From Spirochaetales bacterium Spiro_07 (GTDB lineage Bacteria > Spirochaetota > Spirochaetia > Treponematales > Treponemataceae): 64,000 bases of DNA. The translations under genes were made by a program, and so were the position numbers. The DNA lies in assembly GCA_001603145.1 (NCBI GenBank), contig LVBI01000030.1:2335-66334 (forward strand). The letters are read 5' to 3'. A model generated the notes under the pieces. The model was not told where the DNA came from. It saw nothing but the letters and a program-made list of their open reading frames with translations, and made no database searches. Below, piece by piece: positions 28,804 through 36,982 of the stretch. The first letter of the stretch is position 1; each line of letters opens with the position of its first letter.

Positions 28804-30867
28804 GTGAATAATTTATCTGTTTCTATGCTTTTTACATCCGGCATGGTTTTGCAGCGCAATGCTACGACCGTCATTTCAGGCGGCGCACCAGCCGGGTCAG
28901 TTGTAACTATCAGTTTTTGCCAAAAACAATACGAGGCAGCTGCTTCAGACAGCGGAAAATGGCGCATCGCCGTCAGCTGCGGCGAAGCATGCGGCCCAAA
29001 AACAATGAATATAAGCTGCTCAAACGGCGAAAAGCTCGATTTAGCCGATGTCTACGTCGGCGAAGTCTGGCTTTGTTCTGGTCAGTCAAACATGCAGCTG
29101 CCGATGGACAGATTGCGCTACAAATTTCCGCAAGAGATGACCGCGCCCAAAAACGACAAAATCCGCATGTTCACAGTGCCGATAAAAGTGCGCTACAGCT
29201 CTTCTTCTGTAGCGACAAACGGCGTGCTTGACGAAGGTGCTGAAATTGACTGCTCTGGCGGCGCTGTTCCTGTATGGCAAGCCGCTTCAAGCGAGACAAT
29301 CGCAAGTTTTTCGGGCAGCGCATACTTTTTTGCGAAAAACCTTGCCGAAAAGCTCGGCGTAACAGTCGGAATAATACTCGCAGCGCAGGGCGGCTCGCCT
29401 GTAACGTCTTGGATGGGCGCAAAAAGCCTTGAAGCTTTCCCGGATTACGCCACACAGCGCAAAAAATTCCTTGACAGCTCATATTGCTCAGACTTGAAAA
29501 AGCGCACAGAAGCAGGACTTGAACGCTGGAACAAGCTTTGCAACGAAAGCGACATCGGTACGCCGCAAAAATGGCACGAAAAGCCTTTTGAGAACGAAAA
29601 GACGCTGAATTTGCCCGGCTGTCTTGCAGACAAAAGCTTTGCAGGCGTAATCTGGCTTCAAAAGGAAGTTGAGCTTACGGCAGCGCAGCTTTCAGCTTTT
29701 AAGAAAAACGGCGCTTGGCTCTGGCTTGGCACTATCGTAGACCTTGATTTTGTCTGGGTGAACGGCACAAAAGTCGGCACAACATGGTACTTGTATCCGC
29801 CGCGCCGCTATCAGATTGACCCGAATTTGCTGCACGAAGGAAAGAACCGCATTGCCGTGCGCGTTGTTTCATCTGGCAGAAGCGGCGGCGCAAAATTCAT
29901 TCAGAAAAGGCCTTACGCGCTTTTTTCAGGCGACATCATCAGCGGCACAGACTGGCAGCAAGTCTTTGACACAGGCGCAATCACCAAAGTATACAAGCCG
30001 GAACTGCTCAAAGAAAAGCTTGCGGCTGGCGGTGTTTGCATAAGCCTTGAAGGTGAATGGCAGAGCCGCATCGGTTGTGCAATTGAGCCGCGCAGTGACG
30101 AGCATTTCTTTGAGTGGGAACCTTCCGCATTGTATTACGGAATGCTCGAACAGTGTTTCGATTATGCCATAAAAGGCGCGGTCTGGTATCAGGGCGAGTC
30201 AAACGCCGAAAAATACGCCGAATATGCAGATTTACTCGTTGCAATGGCGAAAGATTGGCGCGAACATTTTGTGCATTGCCCCGAAAAGCTTATGCCGTTC
30301 ATAATTGCGGAACTGCCGTGCTTCAACGACATTAATTTGCTTACAGACAAGTGCGACTGGGCTTTTTTGCGTGAACAGCAGCATGATGCGGCCGCGAAGC
30401 TTGAAAATGCGGCCGTCGCTACGCTTATTGACTGCGGTGAATGGAACGAGCTTCACCCCGAAGACAAGGCAACTGTGGGCAGACGCTGCGCAGAGCAGGC
30501 TTTGCGATTGGGCTATGGCGATGCAGAAGCGCCGGTCGCACCAGAAGCGGCGCATTTCAGCTTAAAAGGCGATGCCGTTATCATTGAGATTGACTGCGGA
30601 AATGACGAGCTTGTCTGCCGCACCTCTGAAATTTCAGGCTTTACCGCGCTTATAAAGCAGGGCAGCGAAAGCAAGGTTGTGCCGCTAAAGGCAAAGCTTA
30701 TAGGCGGCAGCGCAATCGAAGTTGATTTGAAAGCCGCGCTTGAAGCAGGGGCAGAGCTTCTTGAGCTGCGCTATCTTTTTGTCGATTGTCCGCCGGAAGT
30801 ATGCCTTTTCTCTAAAAACGGAAGCGTACCGCTCAAGCCGTTCAGAAAAAGCCTCAAAGACATTTGA
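28804..30867 (+). CDS. Sialate O-acetylesterase
   Basis: GTG start; 'WLCSGQSNMQLPM', 'GAVWYQGESNA', jelly-roll-like insert 'WLWLGTIVDLDFVWVNGTKVG'. Confidence 0.9.
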   Translation: MNNLSVSMLFTSGMVLQRNATTVISGGAPAGSVVTISFCQKQYEAAASDSGKWRIAVSCGEACGPKTMNISCSNGEKLDLADVYVGEVWLCSGQSNMQLPMDRLRYKFPQEMTAPKNDKIRMFTVPIKVRYSSSSVATNGVLDEGAEIDCSGGAVPVWQAASSETIASFSGSAYFFAKNLAEKLGVTVGIILAAQGGSPVTSWMGAKSLEAFPDYATQRKKFLDSSYCSDLKKRTEAGLERWNKLCNESDIGTPQKWHEKPFENEKTLNLPGCLADKSFAGVIWLQKEVELTAAQLSAFKKNGAWLWLGTIVDLDFVWVNGTKVGTTWYLYPPRRYQIDPNLLHEGKNRIAVRVVSSGRSGGAKFIQKRPYALFSGDIISGTDWQQVFDTGAITKVYKPELLKEKLAAGGVCISLEGEWQSRIGCAIEPRSDEHFFEWEPSALYYGMLEQCFDYAIKGAVWYQGESNAEKYAEYADLLVAMAKDWREHFVHCPEKLMPFIIAELPCFNDINLLTDKCDWAFLREQQHDAAAKLENAAVATLIDCGEWNELHPEDKATVGRRCAEQALRLGYGDAEAPVAPEAAHFSLKGDAVIIEIDCGNDELVCRTSEISGFTALIKQGSESKVVPLKAKLIGGSAIEVDLKAALEAGAELLELRYLFVDCPPEVCLFSKNGSVPLKPFRKSLKDI

Positions 30868-31023
30868 CCTGTTCAGAAATTTTACGATTTTCCCAATCTG
30901 CAAAACGGCAGAGATTTAAAGTCACACTTGAAATCTCCGCTGCATATGTCTTCATTCGTGCCGGGGTTCGTTGATTGTTGACAACTTTTTGGGGTGTGTT
31001 ATATTTCATTAGAGGAGGACAAT

Positions 31024-31335
31024 ATGCTTGTAGTTTCAATGGCAGATTTTAATGCTTCACCGTCAAAGTATACAAAAAAAACTTTTAGCATTGAAGAAGA
31101 CGGTCATAAATGGATTGTCCGCCCTGTACGAGAACCAATTTCAAAAACTTTTAATCTCAATGTATTAACGTCTTTTCTAGTTCGTCTCGGCCTGAAAAGA
31201 CGTCCGCTTGGTTTTTTAAAAGGAAAAGCAAGTTTCAGAATTATTGATGACGGTGAAATAATACCAGAAGAAATATTCGATGATATAAATGATTTAAATG
31301 GATCAATAAAGAATTTTTCTATAACTGCGGAGTAA
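31024..31335 (+). CDS. Antitoxin-like protein (DUF2281/Phd-like C-terminus)
   Basis: 'GFLKGKASFRIIDDGEIIPEEIFDD' and immediate upstream position to a PIN-domain ORF. Confidence 0.55.
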   Translation: MLVVSMADFNASPSKYTKKTFSIEEDGHKWIVRPVREPISKTFNLNVLTSFLVRLGLKRRPLGFLKGKASFRIIDDGEIIPEEIFDDINDLNGSIKNFSITAE

Positions 31336-31338
31336 TCA

Positions 31339-31742
31339 TTGAAATATCTTCTTGACACACATACTTTTTTTTGTGGTCGCTGTTTGATGAAAAACAATTA
31401 GGAAAAAATGCTTTTTCGATATTGAGCAAACCTTCAAACAGATGTTTTCTAAGCGTTGTATCAATCTGGGAACTTTCTATAAAAATTCGCTTGGAAAAAT
31501 TAGAATTTAAAGGTTTCAATGTTGAAGAAACTAAAAAGTATTGCAGAATTTTAGGAATTTCTTTACTGCCACTAGATTTAGAAAGCATCTCAAAAAATAC
31601 ATACCTGCAATTAAAATCAAACCATCGTGATCCATTTGACAGATTGATAATTTCAACCGCTTTGACTCATGATTTTACGGTGCTGAGCTGTGATAATAAA
31701 TTTGAGCAATATCGTGAAAACGGTTTGCATCTTTTATGGTAA
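31339..31742 (+). pseudogene. PIN-domain (VapC-like) toxin with frameshift at a T8 run
   Basis: TTG 31339 gives LKYLLDTHTFF, then the frame must shift at T8 (31364-31371) to continue WSLFDEKQLG...LHLLW; the remainder is in the ORF 31371-31742. Confidence 0.7.
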
Positions 31743-31819
31743 AGTTGCGCCTGTTGCAAATCAGCAGAGCTATTGCTGGAGCTTGCAATGGAAGTGCGGA
31801 AAAACTGAAAAATTTTGAG

Positions 31820-31885
31820 CTAATCTGAAATTGCGCCGAGCATAATGTGCTGGCCGCCGCATTTAGGGCAGCGGATTGGGCTTTT
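31820..31885 (-). pseudogene. Fragment of zinc-ribbon gene 3' end (KSPIRCPKCGGQHIMLGAISD*)
   Basis: Near-identical to the 3' end of the CDS at 33279-33548. Confidence 0.8.
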
Positions 31886-31950
31886 GTAAAATCTGCAAAA
31901 ATTTTCGCCAAAAAGCACGGAAAAAACAATTTTCTTTTGATATTACTTAT

Positions 31951-32763
31951 ATGAAATACTCTACTGACAAAGAAAAACGGCGCAAGCTTCTGCGCGAGAA
32001 AATCGCAAAGTTCTGTCTCTTTGATGATGACTTTATGTCCAAGGTCTTTGAGGATGACAAAGAAGCTACGGAGTATCTCTTGCACACGATTTTGCAACGG
32101 GATGATTTGGAAGTCACCGAGTCGAAAGGCCAGGTGCCTATTAAGAATTTGCAAGGCCGGTCTGTCAGGCTGGACATTAAGGCTAAAGACAAAAGTGGCA
32201 AGCTTTACAACATCGAAGTTCAGCGCGCTGATGAAGGAGCGTCAGAAAAGCGGGCACGGCACAACATCGCTATGATTGACGCAAACGTACTTATGCCGCG
32301 CGAAGATGTTAGCAATCTGCCCGAAACGTATGTGATTTTCATCACTGAGCATGATATTTTCAAGTGCGGTCTGCCATTGTATCACATTGACCGCATAATC
32401 AAAGAAAATAACATGACTTTTCAAGATGAATCGCATATAATTTACGTGAACGGCGAATATGAAGGCGACGACCCGATCGGCGATTTGATGCACGACTTTG
32501 CATGTGCAAACCCTGATGAAATGAGAAGCAAGCTTCTCGCTGAAAAGACACGGTATTACAAGAAAGACGACAAAGGAGTTAGACGTATGAGCAAGATTAT
32601 GGAAGAATTCGCAATTGAAGAAAGAACTGAAGCCAAGCTTGAAGCGGCACAGAATATGCTAATGGAGAATTTGCCAGTAGAAACTGTTGTTCGTTGCACC
32701 GGTCTTCCCCTAGAAACTGTGCAGCAGCTCGCAGAAGAGATAAAAGCCGAGCCTATTGTGTAA
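31951..32763 (+). CDS. Rpn family PD-(D/E)XK nuclease family transposase
   Basis: 'FDDDFMSKVFEDDKEATEYLLHTIL', 'VRLDIKAKDKSGKLYNIEVQRAD', 'KRARHNIAMIDANVL'; start at ATG 31951. Confidence 0.88.
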   Translation: MKYSTDKEKRRKLLREKIAKFCLFDDDFMSKVFEDDKEATEYLLHTILQRDDLEVTESKGQVPIKNLQGRSVRLDIKAKDKSGKLYNIEVQRADEGASEKRARHNIAMIDANVLMPREDVSNLPETYVIFITEHDIFKCGLPLYHIDRIIKENNMTFQDESHIIYVNGEYEGDDPIGDLMHDFACANPDEMRSKLLAEKTRYYKKDDKGVRRMSKIMEEFAIEERTEAKLEAAQNMLMENLPVETVVRCTGLPLETVQQLAEEIKAEPIV

Positions 32764-32839
32764 TAGTTCTGCTTTTCGCAGCAGATTAATCTACAAATAT
32801 AGCCCAATCGGCGAAAAGCGCCGCTTTTGAGAAGCAAAA

Positions 32840-32905
32840 CCGGCAGCTTTTGTACATCGCCGCCCTTGCGACGTTGTACATACGCCCAAACAGTGCGCTC
32901 TTGTG
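32840..32905 (-). repeat. Degenerate copy of the Rpn-associated repeat lacking the branched core
   Basis: Reverse complement TGTTTGGGCGTATGTACAACGTCGCAAGGGCGGCGATGTACAAAAGCTGCCGG matches outer parts of copies A and B. Confidence 0.5.
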
Positions 32906-33057
32906 AATCCAGCCATCAAGTTTTGCCCTTGTACAAAAGCCCGGTAGTTTTCGCAAGAAAACTACGCGTTTTGCCAGCTAAAGCTTGAAACTGTAGATAA
33001 AGCCACATGCAAAACGCGTTCGCCAGTTCAATCTCAAAACTTTAGCACACGCCAACG

Positions 33058-33082
33058 GCGAACCGCACTTGCAGCGGTTCGC
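33058..33082. repeat. Perfect 9-bp hairpin (GCGAACCGC-acttgca-GCGGTTCGC)
   Basis: Direct inverted repeat. Confidence 0.7.
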
Positions 33083-33278
33083 CAGATAAGGCTTATTTTG
33101 TAGATTAAGCTTATTTCGAACCCGAGATTGTCGAATCACGCCCGACAATGACAACTTCTTGCTGATAAGGTAAAACTCAAAATTAAGGCCATTTTGACGT
33201 GAACATTTTTCGTGATAAAGAACAAAACGGCTATGCTTGTTTTGTATCTTAGAAAGATTTAAAAGCGCATTGGCAGAA

Positions 33279-33548
33279 TCAATCTGAAATTGCGCCGAGC
33301 AGAATGTGCTGACCGCCGCATTTTGAGCAGCGAATTGGGCTTTTTTCTGCTTTCAGCGATTCAGCTGAAAAAGCCGGAGCGCGATTTTCCGTGCTTGCAG
33401 AAGCATCGGCTTGCACCCCTTCCCGGCTGAACAAACGGCTGAAAGCGCTTTTGCGCGGCAGGGGCGATTTATCAGACATAAATACATGCTTGCAGTCTGA
33501 GCAAATACACTGGTATTTGGTTTTTGGAAAATTCAATTCGTCTGTCAT
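33279..33548 (-). CDS. Small zinc-ribbon protein (two CxxC pairs)
   Basis: MTDELNFPKTKYQCICSDCKHVF...IRCSKCGGQHILLGAISD; start in TAATG overlap with upstream gene. Confidence 0.75.
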   Translation of the reverse strand: MTDELNFPKTKYQCICSDCKHVFMSDKSPLPRKSAFSRLFSREGVQADASASTENRAPAFSAESLKAEKSPIRCSKCGGQHILLGAISD

Positions 33549-33775
33549 TATTGCAGACAGTGTAACCCGGTTGGCGAATTCTTGCAATTGAAACCGTATT
33601 TTGTGTTCGGCTTGCCGTTTAGGCAGGTTACCGGGTTTCCGCAATAGATGCAGTTATCGCCATTGCTTACAGCAACATGAAAACCGTCTGGATTTCCGCC
33701 GCATTTTTCACCGATTTTTGATAAGAGTTTTTCATTCATAACACGCAATGTATCAGCACAATAACGGCATTTCAT
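33548..33775 (-). CDS. Small cysteine-rich protein with tandem 31-aa zinc-knuckle repeat
   Basis: CRYCADTLRVMNEKLLSKIGEKCGGNPDGFH / CIYCGNPVTCLNGKPNTKYGFNCKNSPTGLH align without gaps. Confidence 0.75.
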   Translation of the reverse strand: MKCRYCADTLRVMNEKLLSKIGEKCGGNPDGFHVAVSNGDNCIYCGNPVTCLNGKPNTKYGFNCKNSPTGLHCLQ

Positions 33776-34227
33776 TTTTGTTCCTCCAGTTGGTCAATAT
33801 AAGCATCAAGTTTTTCAAGCGAAAAGTCGCTGTAAACAGCAACCGCAGCAACAACACCGGCAGCACTTGCAATATCATCTGTATAGCCTACAGCAGGAAC
33901 AATATCAGGGATAAGGTCAAGCGGCAAAACGATATAACCTATTGCACCGATGATAAGCGCACGCATGTGAGTTGGTGTTGCAGGATTTTCAAGCGCAGAA
34001 ATAAGACTGCCAAGGGTTGAAACAATAGCACCTGTTGCACCGGCTATAAGCTTAGGCTTATTTCGGGTTGATTTTCTGAGTTTAACCAGAAGGCGCATGG
34101 CAATATCTTTGTCAAAATGCTTCTGATATTTTTCTACCAGTTCCTGCTCGCTTACTTTTTTATCAACGGCAGTTTCAATTTCTTCGCTCTCGATTTCTTC
34201 ATCTTCAACAGAATAGTCATCACTCAT
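33772..34227 (-). CDS. DUF1232 (YkvA-like) membrane protein
   Basis: 'ALIIGAIGYIVLPLDLIPDIVPAVGYTDDIASA'; start placed at MSDDYSVEDEE. Confidence 0.88.
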   Translation of the reverse strand: MSDDYSVEDEEIESEEIETAVDKKVSEQELVEKYQKHFDKDIAMRLLVKLRKSTRNKPKLIAGATGAIVSTLGSLISALENPATPTHMRALIIGAIGYIVLPLDLIPDIVPAVGYTDDIASAAGVVAAVAVYSDFSLEKLDAYIDQLEEQK

Positions 34228-34426
34228 TTTCAGCCTCTTCCATAGCCTTATCCAGCAATGCACTCATTTGGTCGATTGAATCAGCCATTTTGTTGAAAAG
34301 TTCGAACTGCATGTCAAATACTTTATCAATATCTGAATTGCCATTAAGCATGTCAAACTTCTTCTCAAGTTCATCATGCTTTTTTGTAAGCTCTGCGAAT
34401 TTCTTTTCAAATTCTTCTACTGTCAT
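34220..34426 (-). CDS. Small charged coiled-coil protein
   Basis: 68 aa, heptad-like MTVEEFEKKFAELTKKHDELEKKFDML; overlaps the DUF1232 start. Confidence 0.65.
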   Translation of the reverse strand: MTVEEFEKKFAELTKKHDELEKKFDMLNGNSDIDKVFDMQFELFNKMADSIDQMSALLDKAMEEAENE

Positions 34427-34473
34427 TTTTCAGTCTCCTTATTGTTGTGTATATTTTCTAATAACAGGTTAAC

Positions 34474-36579
34474 TTACCAATTATTTAAATCATCCATTAG
34501 GTTTTTCTTTGCAGCTTGTTTTGATTGTTCTTCTGCTTTTTGGGCGTCTTGCTTTGCTTTCTCGGCTGCCTCAATTGCTACTTGCTTAGCTTTCTTTTCA
34601 GTTTGCAGCCCTTCTTCCTTTGTATTTTCCAGTTTTTTTACAAAAGAATTACAATTTTTTACAAAATCTTCTCTCTCAATAAATTTGAAAAAAGATTCCG
34701 AGTCATATAAATCAGCTTGTCCATTATAGTGTGCAAAGCCTGATGCTCGTTCTTCCCTATTACAATTCGAATAAGTCTCAGAATCAATAGTAATATCACC
34801 TGCAGTAACATTAAAAACACATCTAAAGTGCGAAGAATACATACCTTCGTAAAATTTAATAAATTTTTGAGGTTGGGCATATGGCTCTGGAAAATATTGA
34901 AATTCATAGCTATTTTTTCTATCTTCGAGGTCTTCATTTGCTTTTTCTTCGTTTTCATACAGATCAATCAGATACTTCCTTTCTTCTTCCTTTTCGTCTT
35001 CCGTTAGTATGCAGTGAGTGTTCAAGACAGCATTTTCTATAAAATAATAATAATTTTCTTTAGCGTCATCGCTCCACCATTGAGGAAGTTTCTCTTTTTC
35101 AGAATCTGTAAACTTTCGATATTCAATAGGCGCATTGTTTAAGAAAATGTTATTCCATTTGTTTATTAAATTATTCCAATTATCTTTTTCTTCTTTGGAA
35201 TCAGATATAGCAGCTCCTTCTACTATCGGTCTAACATCTATACATTCAGTGCCTACTGTTTTGCCTGTTAATACGGAAATAATTCCATTTATAACGTTTG
35301 CTAGTTCTTTAGAAATAATCCGTGTATCTTTTGAAAAATAGTTATTTTGAGTCCAAGATACGCATTTTTGTTCATTGACATCATAAAGAACTAAATCAAC
35401 ATCTTCATCCGAAATTCTTTCCAAAGTAGCTTTGGATAAAGAATCATATTTAAATTCATTAAATTCTTCCTTTTTTATCCAAACTGAATCCATGCAAAAA
35501 GAGGCACAAAGATTGCCTTTTTCTATTTCACAAATAACTTGAGCATCTTCAGGAATTTTGCTAAAGTGCTCATCTACTAATATATAATCATAAAGAACTG
35601 AACTCTTTTTAAACGATTCTTGTATGATATCTTTAAATGTTCGCTTTTCTTTTGTTTTCTGTACTTCCGTTTTTATTTCTGTGCCAGTTGCATCTGATAT
35701 AATCATGCTAAAAAAATCAGCCACTTCTTTGCTATTGCCATTTGGAAGCGCAAGTGATTTGCGGATATTGTTTCTGTCCTTATCATATATTGCTATTTCA
35801 CGAACAACTACTATTGAATCATCAGAAGTTCTACATTCGTTTTCGCTGTAAACTACTTTTGACAAATTTTTATAAGGAATTTTTTTCCATTCGTCATCTA
35901 CAATGTAATAAAGATTGTCATTTGAAAAAAATAATCTGTTATCACAACTTACAGCAAAAGACTCTTTTAATTCATCTTTTCCCGATTTTATAATAAGAGA
36001 ATTAAGCTTTTTAACATCAAGTTTTGGTTTTACTTTAGTATATGATATCGAATCAGGCAGATTATCTATAATTAACTTTGTACGCGGATATTTTTTTGCA
36101 GGAAGTTCTTCTGGCGGATTCTCTTTAAATGCTTTTACTATAGCGTCAAAGAATTCCGCAATTTCCTGAACTGCTAGAATGTTATTAACATTTTGTATTT
36201 CACCAGATTTTTTCTTAACAACAAGATATGGTACAATTTTTGTTTTTCCAAATAAACTTGTTTTTGTTTCTTCCTTATAATATATAGAATCTATTTCATC
36301 AAACTTTATAGCACGACATCCTAATATATACAAAGTTGTCGCTGTAAACTCAAAATTACTTCCTATACATATAATTGCTAATGGTTCTTCATCTTTTATG
36401 TCAGTTGCAAAAAAATTATTCATTATATCTATCAATGTCTTGTCATCAATATCAGGTTCAAATTTACAGAATTCGAGATGCGGGGTTAAATTTGATTCCA
36501 TTGATTTATAAATTTCTTTTACCGAGCTTAAAAAGCCACTATAACTGTTTCTATATTCCAACAACTCTGCTTCTGTCAT
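34474..36579 (-). CDS. Large protein of unknown function with possible tandem PH-like repeats and C-terminal Lys/Glu/Ala coiled coil
   Basis: 701-aa ORF preceded by GGAGAA; AT-rich; no family recognised. Confidence 0.8.
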   Translation of the reverse strand: MTEAELLEYRNSYSGFLSSVKEIYKSMESNLTPHLEFCKFEPDIDDKTLIDIMNNFFATDIKDEEPLAIICIGSNFEFTATTLYILGCRAIKFDEIDSIYYKEETKTSLFGKTKIVPYLVVKKKSGEIQNVNNILAVQEIAEFFDAIVKAFKENPPEELPAKKYPRTKLIIDNLPDSISYTKVKPKLDVKKLNSLIIKSGKDELKESFAVSCDNRLFFSNDNLYYIVDDEWKKIPYKNLSKVVYSENECRTSDDSIVVVREIAIYDKDRNNIRKSLALPNGNSKEVADFFSMIISDATGTEIKTEVQKTKEKRTFKDIIQESFKKSSVLYDYILVDEHFSKIPEDAQVICEIEKGNLCASFCMDSVWIKKEEFNEFKYDSLSKATLERISDEDVDLVLYDVNEQKCVSWTQNNYFSKDTRIISKELANVINGIISVLTGKTVGTECIDVRPIVEGAAISDSKEEKDNWNNLINKWNNIFLNNAPIEYRKFTDSEKEKLPQWWSDDAKENYYYFIENAVLNTHCILTEDEKEEERKYLIDLYENEEKANEDLEDRKNSYEFQYFPEPYAQPQKFIKFYEGMYSSHFRCVFNVTAGDITIDSETYSNCNREERASGFAHYNGQADLYDSESFFKFIEREDFVKNCNSFVKKLENTKEEGLQTEKKAKQVAIEAAEKAKQDAQKAEEQSKQAAKKNLMDDLNNW

Positions 36580-36629
36580 ATTATTTTCTCCATAAAAATT
36601 AACTTTGAATTTCTGTGCATTTATGATTT

Positions 36630-36677
36630 AAGGCTCTTGACCATATAGATTTTGAAACTTAAATGGTCAAGAGCCTT
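36630..36677. promoter_or_regulatory. Perfect 15-bp inverted repeat between Sel1-like gene and the 701-aa gene
   Basis: AAGGCTCTTGACCAT (36630-36644) / ATGGTCAAGAGCCTT (36663-36677). Confidence 0.75.
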
Positions 36678-36679
36678 AT

Positions 36680-36868
36680 TTAATGTTTAAGTCCCGCCTT
36701 ATTACGCCATAAATTTGCAGCCTCTTTATTAACAGGTGTTCCAATTCCTTGCTCGTAAAGCTTCGCAAGTTCTAGCATAGATGTGACATTTCCCGCTTCT
36801 GCTGCTCTTTTAATCATTTCAAACTGCATTTCAGGTGTTGTTATATCATTTAATTCAGGTAAATCCAT
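36680..36868 (-). CDS. Small Sel1-repeat-like protein
   Basis: 'AAEAGNVTSMLELAKLYEQGIGTPVNKEAANLWRNKAG' matches one Sel1 repeat. Confidence 0.7.
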   Translation of the reverse strand: MDLPELNDITTPEMQFEMIKRAAEAGNVTSMLELAKLYEQGIGTPVNKEAANLWRNKAGLKH

Positions 36869-36896
36869 AAAAGCTCCTTTATGTTTTTTGTTTATA

Positions 36897-36975
36897 TCCC
36901 GATATATCGGTATTTGTTATTTTACACCTACTTTTCGGTATTGGTCAATAAAATAATACCAAAATATCGGTATCA
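36897..36975. promoter_or_regulatory. Divergent promoter with repeated TCGGTAT operator-like motifs
   Basis: ATATCGGTAT at 36904-36913 and 36964-36973, TTTTCGGTAT at 36932-36941; palindromes CCGATATATCGG and ATACCaaaatatcGGTAT. Confidence 0.65.
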
Positions 36976-36982
36976 TAGTTTT

